64,000 nucleotides of DNA from Anaerolineales bacterium UBA2395. Lineage in GTDB: Bacteria; Chloroflexota; Anaerolineae; Anaerolineales; Villigracilaceae. The DNA lies in assembly GCA_002343775.1 (NCBI GenBank), contig DDSH01000024.1:125171-189170 (forward strand), read 5' to 3'. The translations under genes and the position numbers were made by a program. This document shows, piece after piece, positions 1 through 9,139 of this stretch; the first letter of the stretch is position 1; each line of letters begins with the position of its first letter. The notes below the pieces were generated by a model. It did not search any database and was not told where the DNA came from. It worked only from the letters and a program-made list of their open reading frames with translations.

Positions 1-861
1 CATCTCGCCGTAGTTGTTGGCGATCAGTGCGGGCAGCGGATACGCCGTATCAAATACGGAGGTGGGGATGTTCGGGACGTTGCCGACGACCATCAACACA
101 GCGATCGTTTCGCCGAGTGCGCGAGAGGCTCCCAGCACAATGGCAGCGACAATGCCGGGTAACACTTGCGGCAAGACCACCGTGCGGATGGTCTGCCATT
201 TTGTTGCGCCGACGGCGAGAGATGCATGACGCAGGTCGTTGGGGACGGTGGATAGCACTTCAAAGATGACCGAGATGATCAGCGGAGAGATCATCACCGC
301 CAGCACGATTCCGCCTGCGAGGATGCCGAACCCTGTCGGCTGGGTGACAGAGAAGATCGAAACGGAACCAAACCAACGTTCAGAAAGAGGCGCGAGTACG
401 TCATCCACAAAAGGCACAATAGACAGCAATCCCCACACACCGTAGACCACAGGCGGGATGGCGGCAAGCACGTCTAGAATGGGTTTGGCGATGGTGCGTG
501 TGCGGTTGTGGGCATACTCGGCGAGATAGACAGAAACCAATAAACAAGGAGGAACCGCAAGCAGCACGCCAACGGTCGTCACCCACAGCGTGCCGAGGAT
601 GAACGGACGGAACCCAAACTCGCCGTTGTTGGGCCGCCAGGTTTCGCCGAGCAGGAGATCGCTGAGGTTGTATGAATTGAGAATAGGATATGCGCGAACA
701 ACCAATGCCACAGCCACGATCAGAATGAGCGCCACAGGCACAAGTGTGATGATAAAAAATGTGCGTTGCGCGGCGCGGTCTGTTCGAGCACGAGACGGCG
801 TAGAAGGTCGGCTAAGCCGACCTTCTGTTTTCAAAGTATTGTTGAGTTGAATATCGCTCAT
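1..861 (-). CDS. pstC: Phosphate ABC transporter permease PstC (partial, C-terminus outside window)
   Basis: Membrane channel subunit of the Pst high-affinity phosphate importer, which takes phosphate from PstS. The frame is open for 287 codons from the ATG at 859-861 to the window edge, so the C-terminus is missing. A charged cytoplasmic tail of about 32 residues precedes the first membrane helix. Several more helices follow, with the permease loop GATKWQTIRTVVLPQ and then ALGETIAV, both typical of PstC. The start overlaps the pstS stop by 4 bp (ATGA), so translation is probably coupled. Part of the N-terminal tail is encoded by a 25-bp palindrome (802-826) and may be an insertion. Family assignment is secure. 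Confidence 0.93.
   Translation of the reverse strand, partial: MSDIQLNNTLKTEGRLSRPSTPSRARTDRAAQRTFFIITLVPVALILIVAVALVVRAYPILNSYNLSDLLLGETWRPNNGEFGFRPFILGTLWVTTVGVLLAVPPCLLVSVYLAEYAHNRTRTIAKPILDVLAAIPPVVYGVWGLLSIVPFVDDVLAPLSERWFGSVSIFSVTQPTGFGILAGGIVLAVMISPLIISVIFEVLSTVPNDLRHASLAVGATKWQTIRTVVLPQVLPGIVAAIVLGASRALGETIAVLMVVGNVPNIPTSVFDTAYPLPALIANNYGEM
802..826. repeat. 25-bp near-perfect palindrome inside pstC
   Basis: Two 12-bp arms (AGAAGGTCGGCT / AGCCGACCTTCT) flank a single base. The element lies in the codons for the cytoplasmic N-terminal tail of PstC, upstream of the first membrane helix, and keeps the frame open. It resembles a small dispersed palindromic element tolerated in a non-critical segment. 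Confidence 0.75.
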
Positions 862-1853
862 TGTTCGAGTTTTGCAAGAGACTCGGCTTGCTGCTCAGGA
901 GTGAGCGGAACGAAGCCTGCCGCTTCCAAATATTGTTGCCCGTCAGTCAGGATCCACTTGATGAATTCAAGTTCGAGTCCTTCGGGTTTGCCGAGCGTGG
1001 CGAGGTTTTCAAAGCGGGCGGGAGGAGATGGGTATGTTCCATTCGCCACGGCTCCGAACGCATCTTCCTTCACGGTATAAACCTCACCGGCATCTGCAGT
1101 GCCGTTCTCGTTGATGTCGATCGGCGGGATGAGAATGCCAGGCACCAGATTGCCGCCGCTCAAGTCAAAGATGCTGTTGAGGTTGCCGAAGCCAATGCCA
1201 AGCGGGTCTTTCAAAATGGTGTCGAGCATGGCAGGCTCGCCGTTCACACCGATGCCGAGCAGGTCTTCCTGCGCTTCACCGCCCGTGTACTTTGCCCACT
1301 GTTCCGCCGCGCCGGAGGCATCCGAACGGGTGAAGACATTGATCTTATCGGTGATGGAGGGGTCACCCACAACTTCGCCCCAAGTGGTGATCTCGCCGGT
1401 GATGTAGATCTTGTTATAGATCTCCTGGGTAATGCCCTGCGCCATCAGCTTCTCTGCCACGGGGTTCTCCGCATTGATGATCGGGAAGACCGCATCCTTC
1501 GTCACGGACACCCAAAAGATGCCCTGCGATTCTTCTTCCGGCTTGATGCTGCGCGAGATCATGCCAATGTCCACTGCGCCTGCGATGGTATCGGTCATGC
1601 CTTTGCCCGCGCCGCCGCCCTGCACATCGAATTGAACATCAGGATGCAGTTTGGTGAACTCTTCAGCCCAGATGGTCATCATGGGGTAGAGGGCGAACGC
1701 GCCAGAAATGGATAACGTGCCGCTCAATTCGGATGAAGCGCCCGCTTCAGACTCAGCCGAGGTTGATTCAGCGCTTCCTGCCGTTCCGCACGCTGAAAGG
1801 GTGACTGCCATTACGAGAAAAAGCGACAGCCATGTTAAAGTTTGTTTTCGCAT
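858..1853 (-). CDS. pstS: Phosphate-binding lipoprotein PstS
   Basis: Extracytoplasmic phosphate receptor feeding the Pst permease. The 331-aa product starts with a lipoprotein signal whose lipobox is LSAC (Cys22), then a Ser/Glu/Ala-rich linker, then a substrate-binding domain. Diagnostic segments include SGAFALYPMMTIWAEEF, a glycine-rich GGGAGKG turn and SDASGAAEQW, which correspond to the phosphate-contacting loops of PstS proteins. It is first in the operon, with pstC overlapping its stop codon. The promoter at 2004-2032 lies 150 bp upstream and leaves a long leader able to fold into an extended hairpin. Confidence 0.95.
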   Translation of the reverse strand: MRKQTLTWLSLFLVMAVTLSACGTAGSAESTSAESEAGASSELSGTLSISGAFALYPMMTIWAEEFTKLHPDVQFDVQGGGAGKGMTDTIAGAVDIGMISRSIKPEEESQGIFWVSVTKDAVFPIINAENPVAEKLMAQGITQEIYNKIYITGEITTWGEVVGDPSITDKINVFTRSDASGAAEQWAKYTGGEAQEDLLGIGVNGEPAMLDTILKDPLGIGFGNLNSIFDLSGGNLVPGILIPPIDINENGTADAGEVYTVKEDAFGAVANGTYPSPPARFENLATLGKPEGLELEFIKWILTDGQQYLEAAGFVPLTPEQQAESLAKLEQ

Positions 1854-1884
1854 ATTGTTTCTCCTAATACTAATTTTTGTACAT

Positions 1885-1993
1885 AAATCCTATTGACTTA
1901 GTAGGGTTTGGAGATAAATAAAAAGTTCGTTTCTGACCTAGGTTTCAGCCCAAACTCGCTTATTTATGAATTCCTAGTAATCCAATAGGATTT
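1885..1993 (-). promoter_or_regulatory. Long inverted repeat in the pstS 5' leader
   Basis: Positions 1885-1905 and 1973-1993 form 21-nt arms that pair at 19 of 21 positions when read as pstS-strand RNA, including an 11-bp perfect end. Inside the loop, ATAAATAA pairs with TTATTTAT, and GTTT/AAAC and CTGA/TCAG can extend the structure around an ACCTAGGT core. The element sits between the pstS promoter and start codon. It may be a cis-acting RNA, a tandem operator or a MITE-like insertion; the sequence does not decide. Confidence 0.6.
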
Positions 1994-2003
1994 GTTTATC
2001 GAA

Positions 2004-2032
2004 ATCATAATTCAGCAGCTGAATTTTGTCAA
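2004..2032 (-). promoter_or_regulatory. Sigma-70 type promoter of pstS
   Basis: On the minus strand TTGACA (2027-2032) and TATGAT (2004-2009) are separated by 17 nt. The spacer holds an AATTCAG-CAG-CTGAATT dyad, a plausible repressor site between the two boxes. I did not recognise a clear pair of Pho boxes. Confidence 0.8.
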
Positions 2033-2069
2033 GGAATTCGTCATCCTGTTTTAGACAAAAGTCACCTGC

Positions 2070-2097
2070 TTGACAGTGTTCCCTTTTCCACTATACT
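2070..2097 (+). promoter_or_regulatory. Sigma-70 type promoter of the Rrf2 gene
   Basis: TTGACA (2070-2075) and TATACT (2092-2097) with a 16-nt spacer, giving a leader of about 30 nt before the Rrf2 start. It diverges from the pstS promoter about 40 bp away. Confidence 0.8.
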
Positions 2098-2134
2098 AAT
2101 TATCGATTTTGAATACGAAAGAAGATGATCTGAA

Positions 2135-2539
2135 ATGAAACTAACCACCCGCAGTGAATATGCTTTGCTCGCCCTTGTCTATCTTGCCCGCAATGAAGAT
2201 GAAGGCTATATTTCCATTGAAACGATAGCCACCGCGCAGGGCATTCCACCCAAGTTTTTAGAACAGCTCATGCTGGCGTTGAAGCGTGCGCACTTCCTGC
2301 GCAGCGCCAAGGGACAAAAAGGCGGTTATCAACTTGCCAAGCGCCCTAATCAGATTTTCCTTGCGGATGTTATCCGCTTGTTCGATGGCGCTCTTGCCCC
2401 GACAGAATCAGTCAGCGAGAATTTTTACGAGTCCACGCCGATTGAGAAAGAGAAGAAACTAACCAGGGTCTTTAAGGATATCCGCGACTACGTTTCGAAT
2501 AAACTGGAGAAGACCTCAATTGCAGACGTGGTCAGGTAG
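2135..2539 (+). CDS. Rrf2 family transcriptional regulator without cysteines
   Basis: A 134-aa DNA-binding protein. The N-terminal winged helix spans about residues 1-80 and contains the family signatures TTRSEYALLALVYLA, IPPKFLEQLMLAL and SAKGQKGGYQL. The C-terminal half is a long helix that would dimerise. Rrf2 proteins such as IscR bind an Fe-S cluster through three cysteines; this protein has no cysteine at all, so it resembles cysteine-free members such as CymR. It diverges from pstS-pstC and may control it or itself. A small lipoprotein gene follows on the same strand. Confidence 0.88.
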   Translation: MKLTTRSEYALLALVYLARNEDEGYISIETIATAQGIPPKFLEQLMLALKRAHFLRSAKGQKGGYQLAKRPNQIFLADVIRLFDGALAPTESVSENFYESTPIEKEKKLTRVFKDIRDYVSNKLEKTSIADVVR

Positions 2540-2570
2540 TGTTGAAATTCATCTTTTAAGCGGATACATT

Positions 2571-2714
2571 ATGAAAAATAAACTGACCCTGTTCATTCTT
2601 TTATCAATTTTTCTTGCGGCATGTGGCGGACAATCGGAGGAGAACGGCTGGGTATTCGCAACAAATGTAGAGGTATCAGTCAACACCGAGCAGCTTCCCA
2701 TCGTAACCCCATAA
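2571..2714 (+). CDS. Short lipoprotein, 47 aa
   Basis: The ATG at 2571 opens a 47-codon frame with a typical lipoprotein signal (MKNKLTLFILLSIFLAAC, lipobox LAAC) followed by only 29 residues. The mature peptide has no recognisable domain. It lies between the Rrf2 gene and a polytopic membrane protein on the same strand and may be cotranscribed. Function unknown; a coding gene is supported mainly by the signal sequence. Confidence 0.6.
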   Translation: MKNKLTLFILLSIFLAACGGQSEENGWVFATNVEVSVNTEQLPIVTP

Positions 2715-2750
2715 TCCGATGGACGATCATCCTCACCCAACTCTGCGCTT

Positions 2751-3764
2751 ATGAAAAAACTGTTCGTAGTCGTCATCCTGTTTCTGGGAATGATCATCGT
2801 AGGGCTGAGTTTCAGTGAACTCGAAACCATCCTGTTCACCCTGCAAAAGGCTCATCTGGGATTCTTCCTGCTCGCGCTTCTAATCCAGACCATCTGGTTC
2901 ATCTCCAGCGGAAGGATGTACCAGTCGATCTTTCATTTACTTGGCGTCCACGAAGATGTGCTGACTCTCAGCCGCATTGCCACGGCGGCGAACTTCATCA
3001 ACATTGTGGCTCCCACTGCCGGGGCGGGTGGAGTGGCGCTCTTTGCGAGAGAAGCGCACCGGCGGGGGCATCCCACCGGCAAGGTGACGGTGGCAGCGGC
3101 GTTGTTCCTCCTGCTCGACCAGATCGCATTCCTTGTCATCCTTGCATTGGGCATCATCGTTCTCATCCGTCGCAATGACCTGAACGCGGGTGAAATTTCT
3201 GCCTCGCTCTTCCTGTTCGGGATCGCGCTCTCGTATGGAATGGTTCTTTACATCGGCTATCGTTCGGCAGAAAAACTGGGGAACCTGCTGGCAAAACTGG
3301 TGCGTGGTGTCAACTGGGTCGTGCATCTCTTCCGCAAGGAAAATTATTTGAGCGAAGAACGCGCGCATGAATTCGCACACGAGATCGCAGACGGGTTTGC
3401 CGGGCTTACCGAGAAACCGTCCAGCCTCATCCGCCCGGTCTTGTGGGGCATCTTCGACAAAGGCTTGTTGATGCTTGTCCTGATCTGCTCGTTCCTTGCG
3501 TTCGAGGTCCCGTTTTCTGCGGGCACCATTGTGGCAGGATTCGCAATGGCATATCTTTTTTTGATCGTTTCGCCCACGCCTTCGGGGATCGGCATTGTAG
3601 AAGGCATCATGCCCATCGCGCTGACATCGCTCAATGTCAACTGGAGTCAATCCGTGGTCATCACGCTCATCTACCGCGCAGTGACGTTCTGGTTCCCGCT
3701 TGCTGTGGGCGCGTGGACGTTCCGCTTGCTGCACAAAGGCGAGCGCCTACCGGATGGGATGTAG
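2751..3764 (+). CDS. Lysylphosphatidylglycerol synthase TM region / UPF0104 flippase-like protein
   Basis: A 337-aa membrane protein with about eight hydrophobic helices, belonging to the family of the MprF N-terminal flippase domain (COG0392). Family-like features are the SSGRMYQSIF loop after helix 2, the small-residue helix NIVAPTAGAGGVALFARE, and the C-terminal segment SPTPSGIGIVEGIMP, which matches the conserved pattern in this family. No soluble acyltransferase domain follows, so it is a stand-alone membrane module. Such proteins are thought to move lipid-linked or glycolipid substrates. Its 3' end overlaps the convergent glycosyltransferase gene by 18 bp. Confidence 0.85.
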   Translation: MKKLFVVVILFLGMIIVGLSFSELETILFTLQKAHLGFFLLALLIQTIWFISSGRMYQSIFHLLGVHEDVLTLSRIATAANFINIVAPTAGAGGVALFAREAHRRGHPTGKVTVAAALFLLLDQIAFLVILALGIIVLIRRNDLNAGEISASLFLFGIALSYGMVLYIGYRSAEKLGNLLAKLVRGVNWVVHLFRKENYLSEERAHEFAHEIADGFAGLTEKPSSLIRPVLWGIFDKGLLMLVLICSFLAFEVPFSAGTIVAGFAMAYLFLIVSPTPSGIGIVEGIMPIALTSLNVNWSQSVVITLIYRAVTFWFPLAVGAWTFRLLHKGERLPDGM

Positions 3765-5279
3765 GCGATATAAGCCGCCGTCCTCGTTTTCAAGAATGAC
3801 TTCGATCTCCGCGATGGGGGCAAATTCATGCGGCAGGTACACATGCTCATACGAATTCGGTTCGATCCACATCAGATACACATCATTCCCATCTGGAAAT
3901 AGATAGCCAATGTAATCTTCGAGCGGGTAAATTTCTTCACTATACATGGGTGTTTTTCTCGGCGAAGCATCGGTCATGTGCTGCGTATGGAATGCCACCG
4001 CTGCCGTGTGATTGGCGAACAGATGATATTCGCCCTGCGGCGGATTTTGTTTCCAGTATTGGATGATCGCGTTCTTGTTCATCTCTGCTGTGTTGATACC
4101 GTTCTCAGGGATCATTCCATTGGTTGCATCGCGCAGTAACAAAATAGTTCGGTTCAATTGCGCCGCGCTGAAGAACAAAAGGAACCCGATTCCAAAGATC
4201 GCCATTGGAAGATAAAAGCGGGAACCATGTTCCTTCAAATGGCGCAGACCATGCCCGATGACCAGCAGGAATAGGACAACCACCGGCACATAATCCGGCA
4301 GTTGGAAGCGTCCCCAAAGGCGGTTGAAGTAGGCGATCAGCGCGTTGGTGAACAACGCCACCGTGTAAACACCCGCAAAGCCGAACAGAAAAACGGTCAG
4401 CGGTGTGAAGACCTTTACACGCCTTGCAAGAAGCACAAGCAAGACCACCGCCAAAAACACCCACCCCCACACCAGCCAATGATGAAAGGCGGTCACATCT
4501 TCCGTGTCTGGTACGTGGTTGACCGTGAACATGGCGATCACGCCGACAGTGAATTGCGACGCGTATTCGCCAAATGGAAGCGGCGCGCGCCTGCTTTCGC
4601 TGGTGAGCGTCCATGTATTGAACATCCACAAAAATGGGGCAAGCGAAAAGATACCGGCGTAGGCGGCTCGCAGGATGCGCTTGAGGGGCGATCCGCTTGA
4701 AGTGAACAGGACCGCTATCAGCGCGGAAAGAACGAGAGCGTAGCCAATATAGCGGGAAAGCATGGCGAGCGACACGGTCAAGCCGAGCAGGGTCAGAGTC
4801 GTCCAATCCTCTTTTTCTGAATAGCGTTGAACCAACAGGGCGGCGACGATGGGAAAGAGCATGAAGAGATAATCGGTGCTCACCATCAGAAATGTGGAGA
4901 CCGAGACCGGCGCAACTGCGATGAGGAACGCACCGAGGAATGCGAACGCAAAGTCATCGGGAAAAAGTTTGAGCAGCAGCACAGATGAAAAATATGCAAC
5001 CAGCGCGAACACCGTGAATTGAATGACGTGCGCGGCGGCGAACGCGCTCAAACCGGTCAAATGCAAAAAGCCGATCAGCATGGGGTAGAGCGGGGGCCAC
5101 AACACATATTGTCCGCCGCTGAAATCGACCAGCCCGTTGCCCGCGACCCAATTTATACCGGTGAACATGTATGCTGTGGAATCCGTCGAAACGCCCAAAC
5201 CGTACTTTGATATACTCAACGCAAGCACGAGCCCCCAACATGCGTGAAAACCCAGCAATATAAAAAGTTTATTGCGCAT
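3747..5279 (-). CDS. GT-C type membrane glycosyltransferase (ArnT/PMT-like)
   Basis: A 510-aa integral membrane protein with around a dozen hydrophobic helices and a soluble C-terminal region from about residue 410. The first extracytoplasmic loop carries the acidic motif STDSTAY (Asp33) and is followed by WPPLYPML, both typical of GT-C enzymes that use polyprenyl-phosphate sugars. The acceptor cannot be predicted. It ends within the convergent flippase-like gene, and a role of both in surface glycolipid assembly is possible but inferred only from position. A TAGAAT box lies 6 nt before the ATG and there is no Shine-Dalgarno, suggesting a leaderless mRNA. Confidence 0.8.
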   Translation of the reverse strand: MRNKLFILLGFHACWGLVLALSISKYGLGVSTDSTAYMFTGINWVAGNGLVDFSGGQYVLWPPLYPMLIGFLHLTGLSAFAAAHVIQFTVFALVAYFSSVLLLKLFPDDFAFAFLGAFLIAVAPVSVSTFLMVSTDYLFMLFPIVAALLVQRYSEKEDWTTLTLLGLTVSLAMLSRYIGYALVLSALIAVLFTSSGSPLKRILRAAYAGIFSLAPFLWMFNTWTLTSESRRAPLPFGEYASQFTVGVIAMFTVNHVPDTEDVTAFHHWLVWGWVFLAVVLLVLLARRVKVFTPLTVFLFGFAGVYTVALFTNALIAYFNRLWGRFQLPDYVPVVVLFLLVIGHGLRHLKEHGSRFYLPMAIFGIGFLLFFSAAQLNRTILLLRDATNGMIPENGINTAEMNKNAIIQYWKQNPPQGEYHLFANHTAAVAFHTQHMTDASPRKTPMYSEEIYPLEDYIGYLFPDGNDVYLMWIEPNSYEHVYLPHEFAPIAEIEVILENEDGGLYRLHPIR

Positions 5280-5305
5280 TCTATAATTCTATTGACCTTG
5301 CCTTA

Positions 5306-7861
5306 ATGAAACCTTTGAACAACCTCGATTCTCTTTTGGAATTTTGGAAGCAGGATGACGAGACCGCGCCGAATATTTTTGCCTGGCGCACGACTCCCCC
5401 GCGCCCCGCTCAAACGCATCCTTTTCCTGACGATGTGCCGGATGCGCTTCGAGAAGCCTTATCCACCCGGAACATTTCCCTGCTCTACTCCCACCAACTC
5501 GCCGCGTGGACTCATGCCAGCGCCGGTCGCAATGTGGTCCTCTCCACCGGCACCGCCAGCGGAAAGACTCTCGCCTACAACCTGCCCGTCCTTGCGCGAA
5601 TGCTGGCAGACCCCGAAGCCAGGGCTCTCTTTCTCTTTCCCACCAAAGCGTTGGCGCAAGATCAATACGCGAATCTGGAATCTTTCCAATCTCAAATACC
5701 CTACGGGCACAATGTCGTAAATCTAAAATCGTCAATCTATGACGGCGACACCCCGCAAGCCCAACGTCCCACCATTCGCAAGACCGCCCGTATCATTCTC
5801 TCGAACCCCGATATGCTGCACACGGGCATCCTGCCGCATCATGCCAACTGGAGCGACTTCTTCTCCAACCTGAAGTTCATCGTCATCGACGAGGCGCATA
5901 CCTATCGTGGAGTCTTTGGTTCGCACGTTGCCAATGTCATCCGCAGACTCAAGCGCGTGGCAAAATTCTATGGGAGTACGCCAAAATTTATTTTGGCTTC
6001 GGCGACCATCGGCAACCCGAAGGAACTCGCGGAGACGCTCATCGAAGAACCCGTCGAACTCGTGGACAATGACGGCTCCTCCCGCGGCGAACGCCACTTC
6101 ATCATCTTCAATCCGCCTGTATTGAATTCAACGCTCGGCTTGCGAAAGAGCAGCCTACTCGAAGGCGTGCGGCTGGCGAATCAATTGCTGGCACACAATG
6201 TTCAATCTGTGGTCTTTGCGCGGACGAGACGGAGTGTGGAAATCCTGCTCACCCACCTGCAAACCCAAATCGTAAATCAAAAATCAAAAATCGAAAATCA
6301 AATCCGTGGCTATCGCTCTGGCTACCTCCCACACCAACGCCGCGAGATCGAGCAGGGACTTCGCGACGGCTCGGTCAAGACTGTGGTCGCCACCAACGCG
6401 CTTGAACTTGGCATTGACATCGGCGGATTGGGTGCGGCGCTGATGGTGGGCTACCCCGGCACGATTGCAAGCGCGCGGCAGCAAGCAGGGCGGGCGGGAC
6501 GCGGCGATTCGCCTGCCGTTTCGATCCTGGTCGCATCGCCGAATCCGCTCGACCAGTTCCTCGCGCATCATCCCGAATATTTCTTCGAGCGTTCGCCGGA
6601 AATGGCGCTGGTCAACCCGAATCATTTGTTGATTCTGTTGGAGCATCTGCGCTGTGCGGTGTTTGAACTGCCTTTTCAAAACGGTGAAAGTTTCGGTTCG
6701 TTATCGTGGGAACTGATCGAGGAATATCTCCGCTTTCTGCTCTCCAATAACGAAGCGCACTTCTCCAACGAAAAATTCTATTGGATGCAAGACGCCTATC
6801 CCGCCGCGAACATTTCCCTGCGTTCGGCGTCACCGCAAAGTATTGTTTTACACACGACCGCGGACGATGGACGACCGACGATCGTGGGCACCGTAGACGG
6901 CGAATCTGCCAATTGGATGGTTCATCCCGGCGCGATCTACATGCACGAGGCACAGCAGTATTTTGTGCAGGAACTCGATCTCGAAAATCACATCGCCCAT
7001 CTCGTGCCGGTCGGGTTGGATTATTTCACCGAGGCGCAGCAGCAATCCGAAATTCAGATCACCTCGTTGAACGACCAAATCGCGGTCAAAGGCTGTGAAA
7101 AGGGCTATGGCGAGATTCAGGTCACTACGCAGGTGGTTGGGTTTCGCAAACTGCGCTGGTTCACCAACGAGAATCTCGGTCAGGAACCGCTCGACCTGCC
7201 GCCATCCGAGTTGCAGACGACAGGATATTGGATCGTGCTGTCTGAGTCTGCGTTGAAGAAGTTGCGCGATGCCGGTCTGTGGACCAATGACCCGAACGAC
7301 TACGGACCGGATTGGCAAAAGGTGAGACTCGCTGCCAGAAAACGAGACCAGTTCAAATGTCAGGTGTGCGGCGCGGTGGAGACGGTTCGCGAGCATGATG
7401 TACATCACAAAACGCCGTTCCGCGCGTTCATCCGTGATGGTGTCCTCGACCGAGAGATGGCGAACCGATTGGAAAATCTCACTACACTTTGTCACAGTTG
7501 CCATCGCAAGGTGGAGCAGAACGTCCGCATTCGCAGCGGGCTTACAGGGCTGGGATTCGTGCTGGGCAACCTCGCGCCGCTCTTCCTGATGTGTGATGCG
7601 GGAGACCTGGGCATTTATTCCGAGCCAGCATGGGCGGCGGTCAACGGGCAGCCGTCCATCGTGCTGTATGATCTCGTCCCGGCTGGAATCGGGTTCAGCG
7701 AAAAGTTATTCGAGCTGCACGATGAATTGATTCACCGCGCGTATGAACTGGTGAGCGAGTGCGCCTGCGATGACGGTTGCCCTTCGTGTGTGGGCCCTGG
7801 CGGCGAAAATGGATACGGCGGCAAAGCAGAAACGCTTGCCATCCTTAAAGAATTGTTGTGA
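5306..7861 (+). CDS. MrfA/YprA-like DEAD/DEAH helicase with inserted HNH module and Cys4 C-terminus
   Basis: An 851-aa superfamily 2 helicase. Walker A is TGTASGKT (81-88), motif II DEAH (195-198), motif III SAT (232-234) and motif VI QQAGRAGRG (392-400). The C-terminus has the CxCxxxCxxC cluster (Cys819, 821, 825, 828) found in the Zn-binding DUF1998 region of MrfA-type DNA repair helicases. Between them, residues 679-735 form an HNH-type unit: CxxC at 685/688, DVHH at 698-701, Asn724 and CxxCH at 729-733. The protein is about 100 residues longer than B. subtilis MrfA. Two ATC-rich repeat tracts (5715-5738, 6267-6304) lie in frame in the helicase domains. An MFS gene starts 5 nt downstream. 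Confidence 0.88.
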   Translation: MKPLNNLDSLLEFWKQDDETAPNIFAWRTTPPRPAQTHPFPDDVPDALREALSTRNISLLYSHQLAAWTHASAGRNVVLSTGTASGKTLAYNLPVLARMLADPEARALFLFPTKALAQDQYANLESFQSQIPYGHNVVNLKSSIYDGDTPQAQRPTIRKTARIILSNPDMLHTGILPHHANWSDFFSNLKFIVIDEAHTYRGVFGSHVANVIRRLKRVAKFYGSTPKFILASATIGNPKELAETLIEEPVELVDNDGSSRGERHFIIFNPPVLNSTLGLRKSSLLEGVRLANQLLAHNVQSVVFARTRRSVEILLTHLQTQIVNQKSKIENQIRGYRSGYLPHQRREIEQGLRDGSVKTVVATNALELGIDIGGLGAALMVGYPGTIASARQQAGRAGRGDSPAVSILVASPNPLDQFLAHHPEYFFERSPEMALVNPNHLLILLEHLRCAVFELPFQNGESFGSLSWELIEEYLRFLLSNNEAHFSNEKFYWMQDAYPAANISLRSASPQSIVLHTTADDGRPTIVGTVDGESANWMVHPGAIYMHEAQQYFVQELDLENHIAHLVPVGLDYFTEAQQQSEIQITSLNDQIAVKGCEKGYGEIQVTTQVVGFRKLRWFTNENLGQEPLDLPPSELQTTGYWIVLSESALKKLRDAGLWTNDPNDYGPDWQKVRLAARKRDQFKCQVCGAVETVREHDVHHKTPFRAFIRDGVLDREMANRLENLTTLCHSCHRKVEQNVRIRSGLTGLGFVLGNLAPLFLMCDAGDLGIYSEPAWAAVNGQPSIVLYDLVPAGIGFSEKLFELHDELIHRAYELVSECACDDGCPSCVGPGGENGYGGKAETLAILKELL
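6267..6304. repeat. ATC-periodic dispersed repeat inside the helicase gene
   Basis: A 38-bp A/T-rich tract made of variants of AAATCG, AAATCA and AAAATC. It encodes a polar QIVNQKSKIENQI segment between helicase motifs. Related tracts occur at 5715-5738 in the same gene and, inverted, at 10891-10904 and 29950-29967 next to tRNA genes. Confidence 0.75.
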
Positions 7862-7865
7862 GATA

Positions 7866-9077
7866 ATGCCAACCCTCGATCTTCCCCTTCTTTTCACCAC
7901 GCGCATCATCCGCATGTTCTGCTATGGCTTTCTCTCGGTGGTGCTGGTCTTATACCTCTCTGAGGCCGGTCTCACCGAACAGCAAGCCGGTTTGCTTTTC
8001 ACCTTCACCCTTGCCGGAGATGCCGTCATCTCGCTTTACCTCACCACCCATGCAGACGGTTTCGGACGCAAGAAAACGCTCATTATTGGCGCATTGCTGA
8101 TGCTGGGCGCGGGCGTCGTTTTTCTGCTCACCGATAACCTCATCATCCTGCTTCTTGCCGCCATCATCGGCGTCATCAGCCCAAGCGGAAATGAGATCGG
8201 TCCCTTCCTCTCGGTGGAACAGGCGGGCTTGAGTCAACTTCTGCCCGATAAACTACGCACAAAAATATTCGCCTGGTACAACCTTGCCGGGTCTTTCTCT
8301 ACCGCCATTGGCGCACTCACCGGCGGATGGCTCGCTCAACTCCTGCAACTCAGCGGCTGGACGGCATTCGACTCCTATCGTTACATCCTCACTGGCTACG
8401 CTGTAGGCGGTTTTCTCATTGCCATTCTATTTCTGCAAGTTTCCCCTGCCATTGAAGTCAAACGTGAAGCCAACTCTGTAAAAAAAGTTTTGGGCTTGCA
8501 CAAGTCTCGCAAGGTGGTTTTCAAACTTTCGTCCTTATTCGCACTCGACGCCTTCGCAGGCGGTCTCATCGTCCAAAGCATGATCGCCTACTGGTTCCAC
8601 ATCCGCTTCGGCGTGGATGCAGGCATTCTCGGCAGCATCTTCTTCGGCGCGAACATTCTGGCGGGCATTTCGTCCCTGCTTGCCGTCAAACTCGCTGACA
8701 AATTCGGGCTGATCAACACGATGGTCTTCACCCACATCCCCTCCAATATCCTCCTGATCCTCGTCCCGCTGATGCCCACCCTGCCCCTCGCCATTGGGAC
8801 TCTGCTGCTGCGCTTCAGCATCTCTCAAATGGATGTACCCACGCGTCAATCCTACACGATGGCTGTTGTGGCTCCAGACGAACGGTCCGCCGCCGCGGGT
8901 GTGACCGGCATCGCGCGCTCCGTGGGCGCATCTCTCTCCCCCGCGCTGACTGGCATTTTCTTCAGCATGCCCAACCTGTTGAGCGTGCCGTTCTTTTTAT
9001 GCGGCGGATTGAAGATCGTGTATGACCTGTTACTTTGGCGCGAGTTTAGCCAGGTCAAACCGCCGGAAGAAGTATGA
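7866..9077 (+). CDS. MFS transporter
   Basis: A 403-aa protein with about twelve hydrophobic helices. The loop between helices 2 and 3 has the major facilitator signature in the form ADGFGRKKTLIIG. The C-terminal half repeats it as ADKFGLINTM. The ATG at 7866 is chosen because longer upstream readings lie inside the helicase gene. Substrate unknown. It starts 5 nt after the helicase stop and is probably cotranscribed with it. Confidence 0.85.
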   Translation: MPTLDLPLLFTTRIIRMFCYGFLSVVLVLYLSEAGLTEQQAGLLFTFTLAGDAVISLYLTTHADGFGRKKTLIIGALLMLGAGVVFLLTDNLIILLLAAIIGVISPSGNEIGPFLSVEQAGLSQLLPDKLRTKIFAWYNLAGSFSTAIGALTGGWLAQLLQLSGWTAFDSYRYILTGYAVGGFLIAILFLQVSPAIEVKREANSVKKVLGLHKSRKVVFKLSSLFALDAFAGGLIVQSMIAYWFHIRFGVDAGILGSIFFGANILAGISSLLAVKLADKFGLINTMVFTHIPSNILLILVPLMPTLPLAIGTLLLRFSISQMDVPTRQSYTMAVVAPDERSAAAGVTGIARSVGASLSPALTGIFFSMPNLLSVPFFLCGGLKIVYDLLLWREFSQVKPPEEV

Positions 9078-9139
9078 CCGTGTGATAAAAATCATATTCA
9101 ATTTTATTCGTATGTGGTTAACTAGTTTTGGAGGAACCC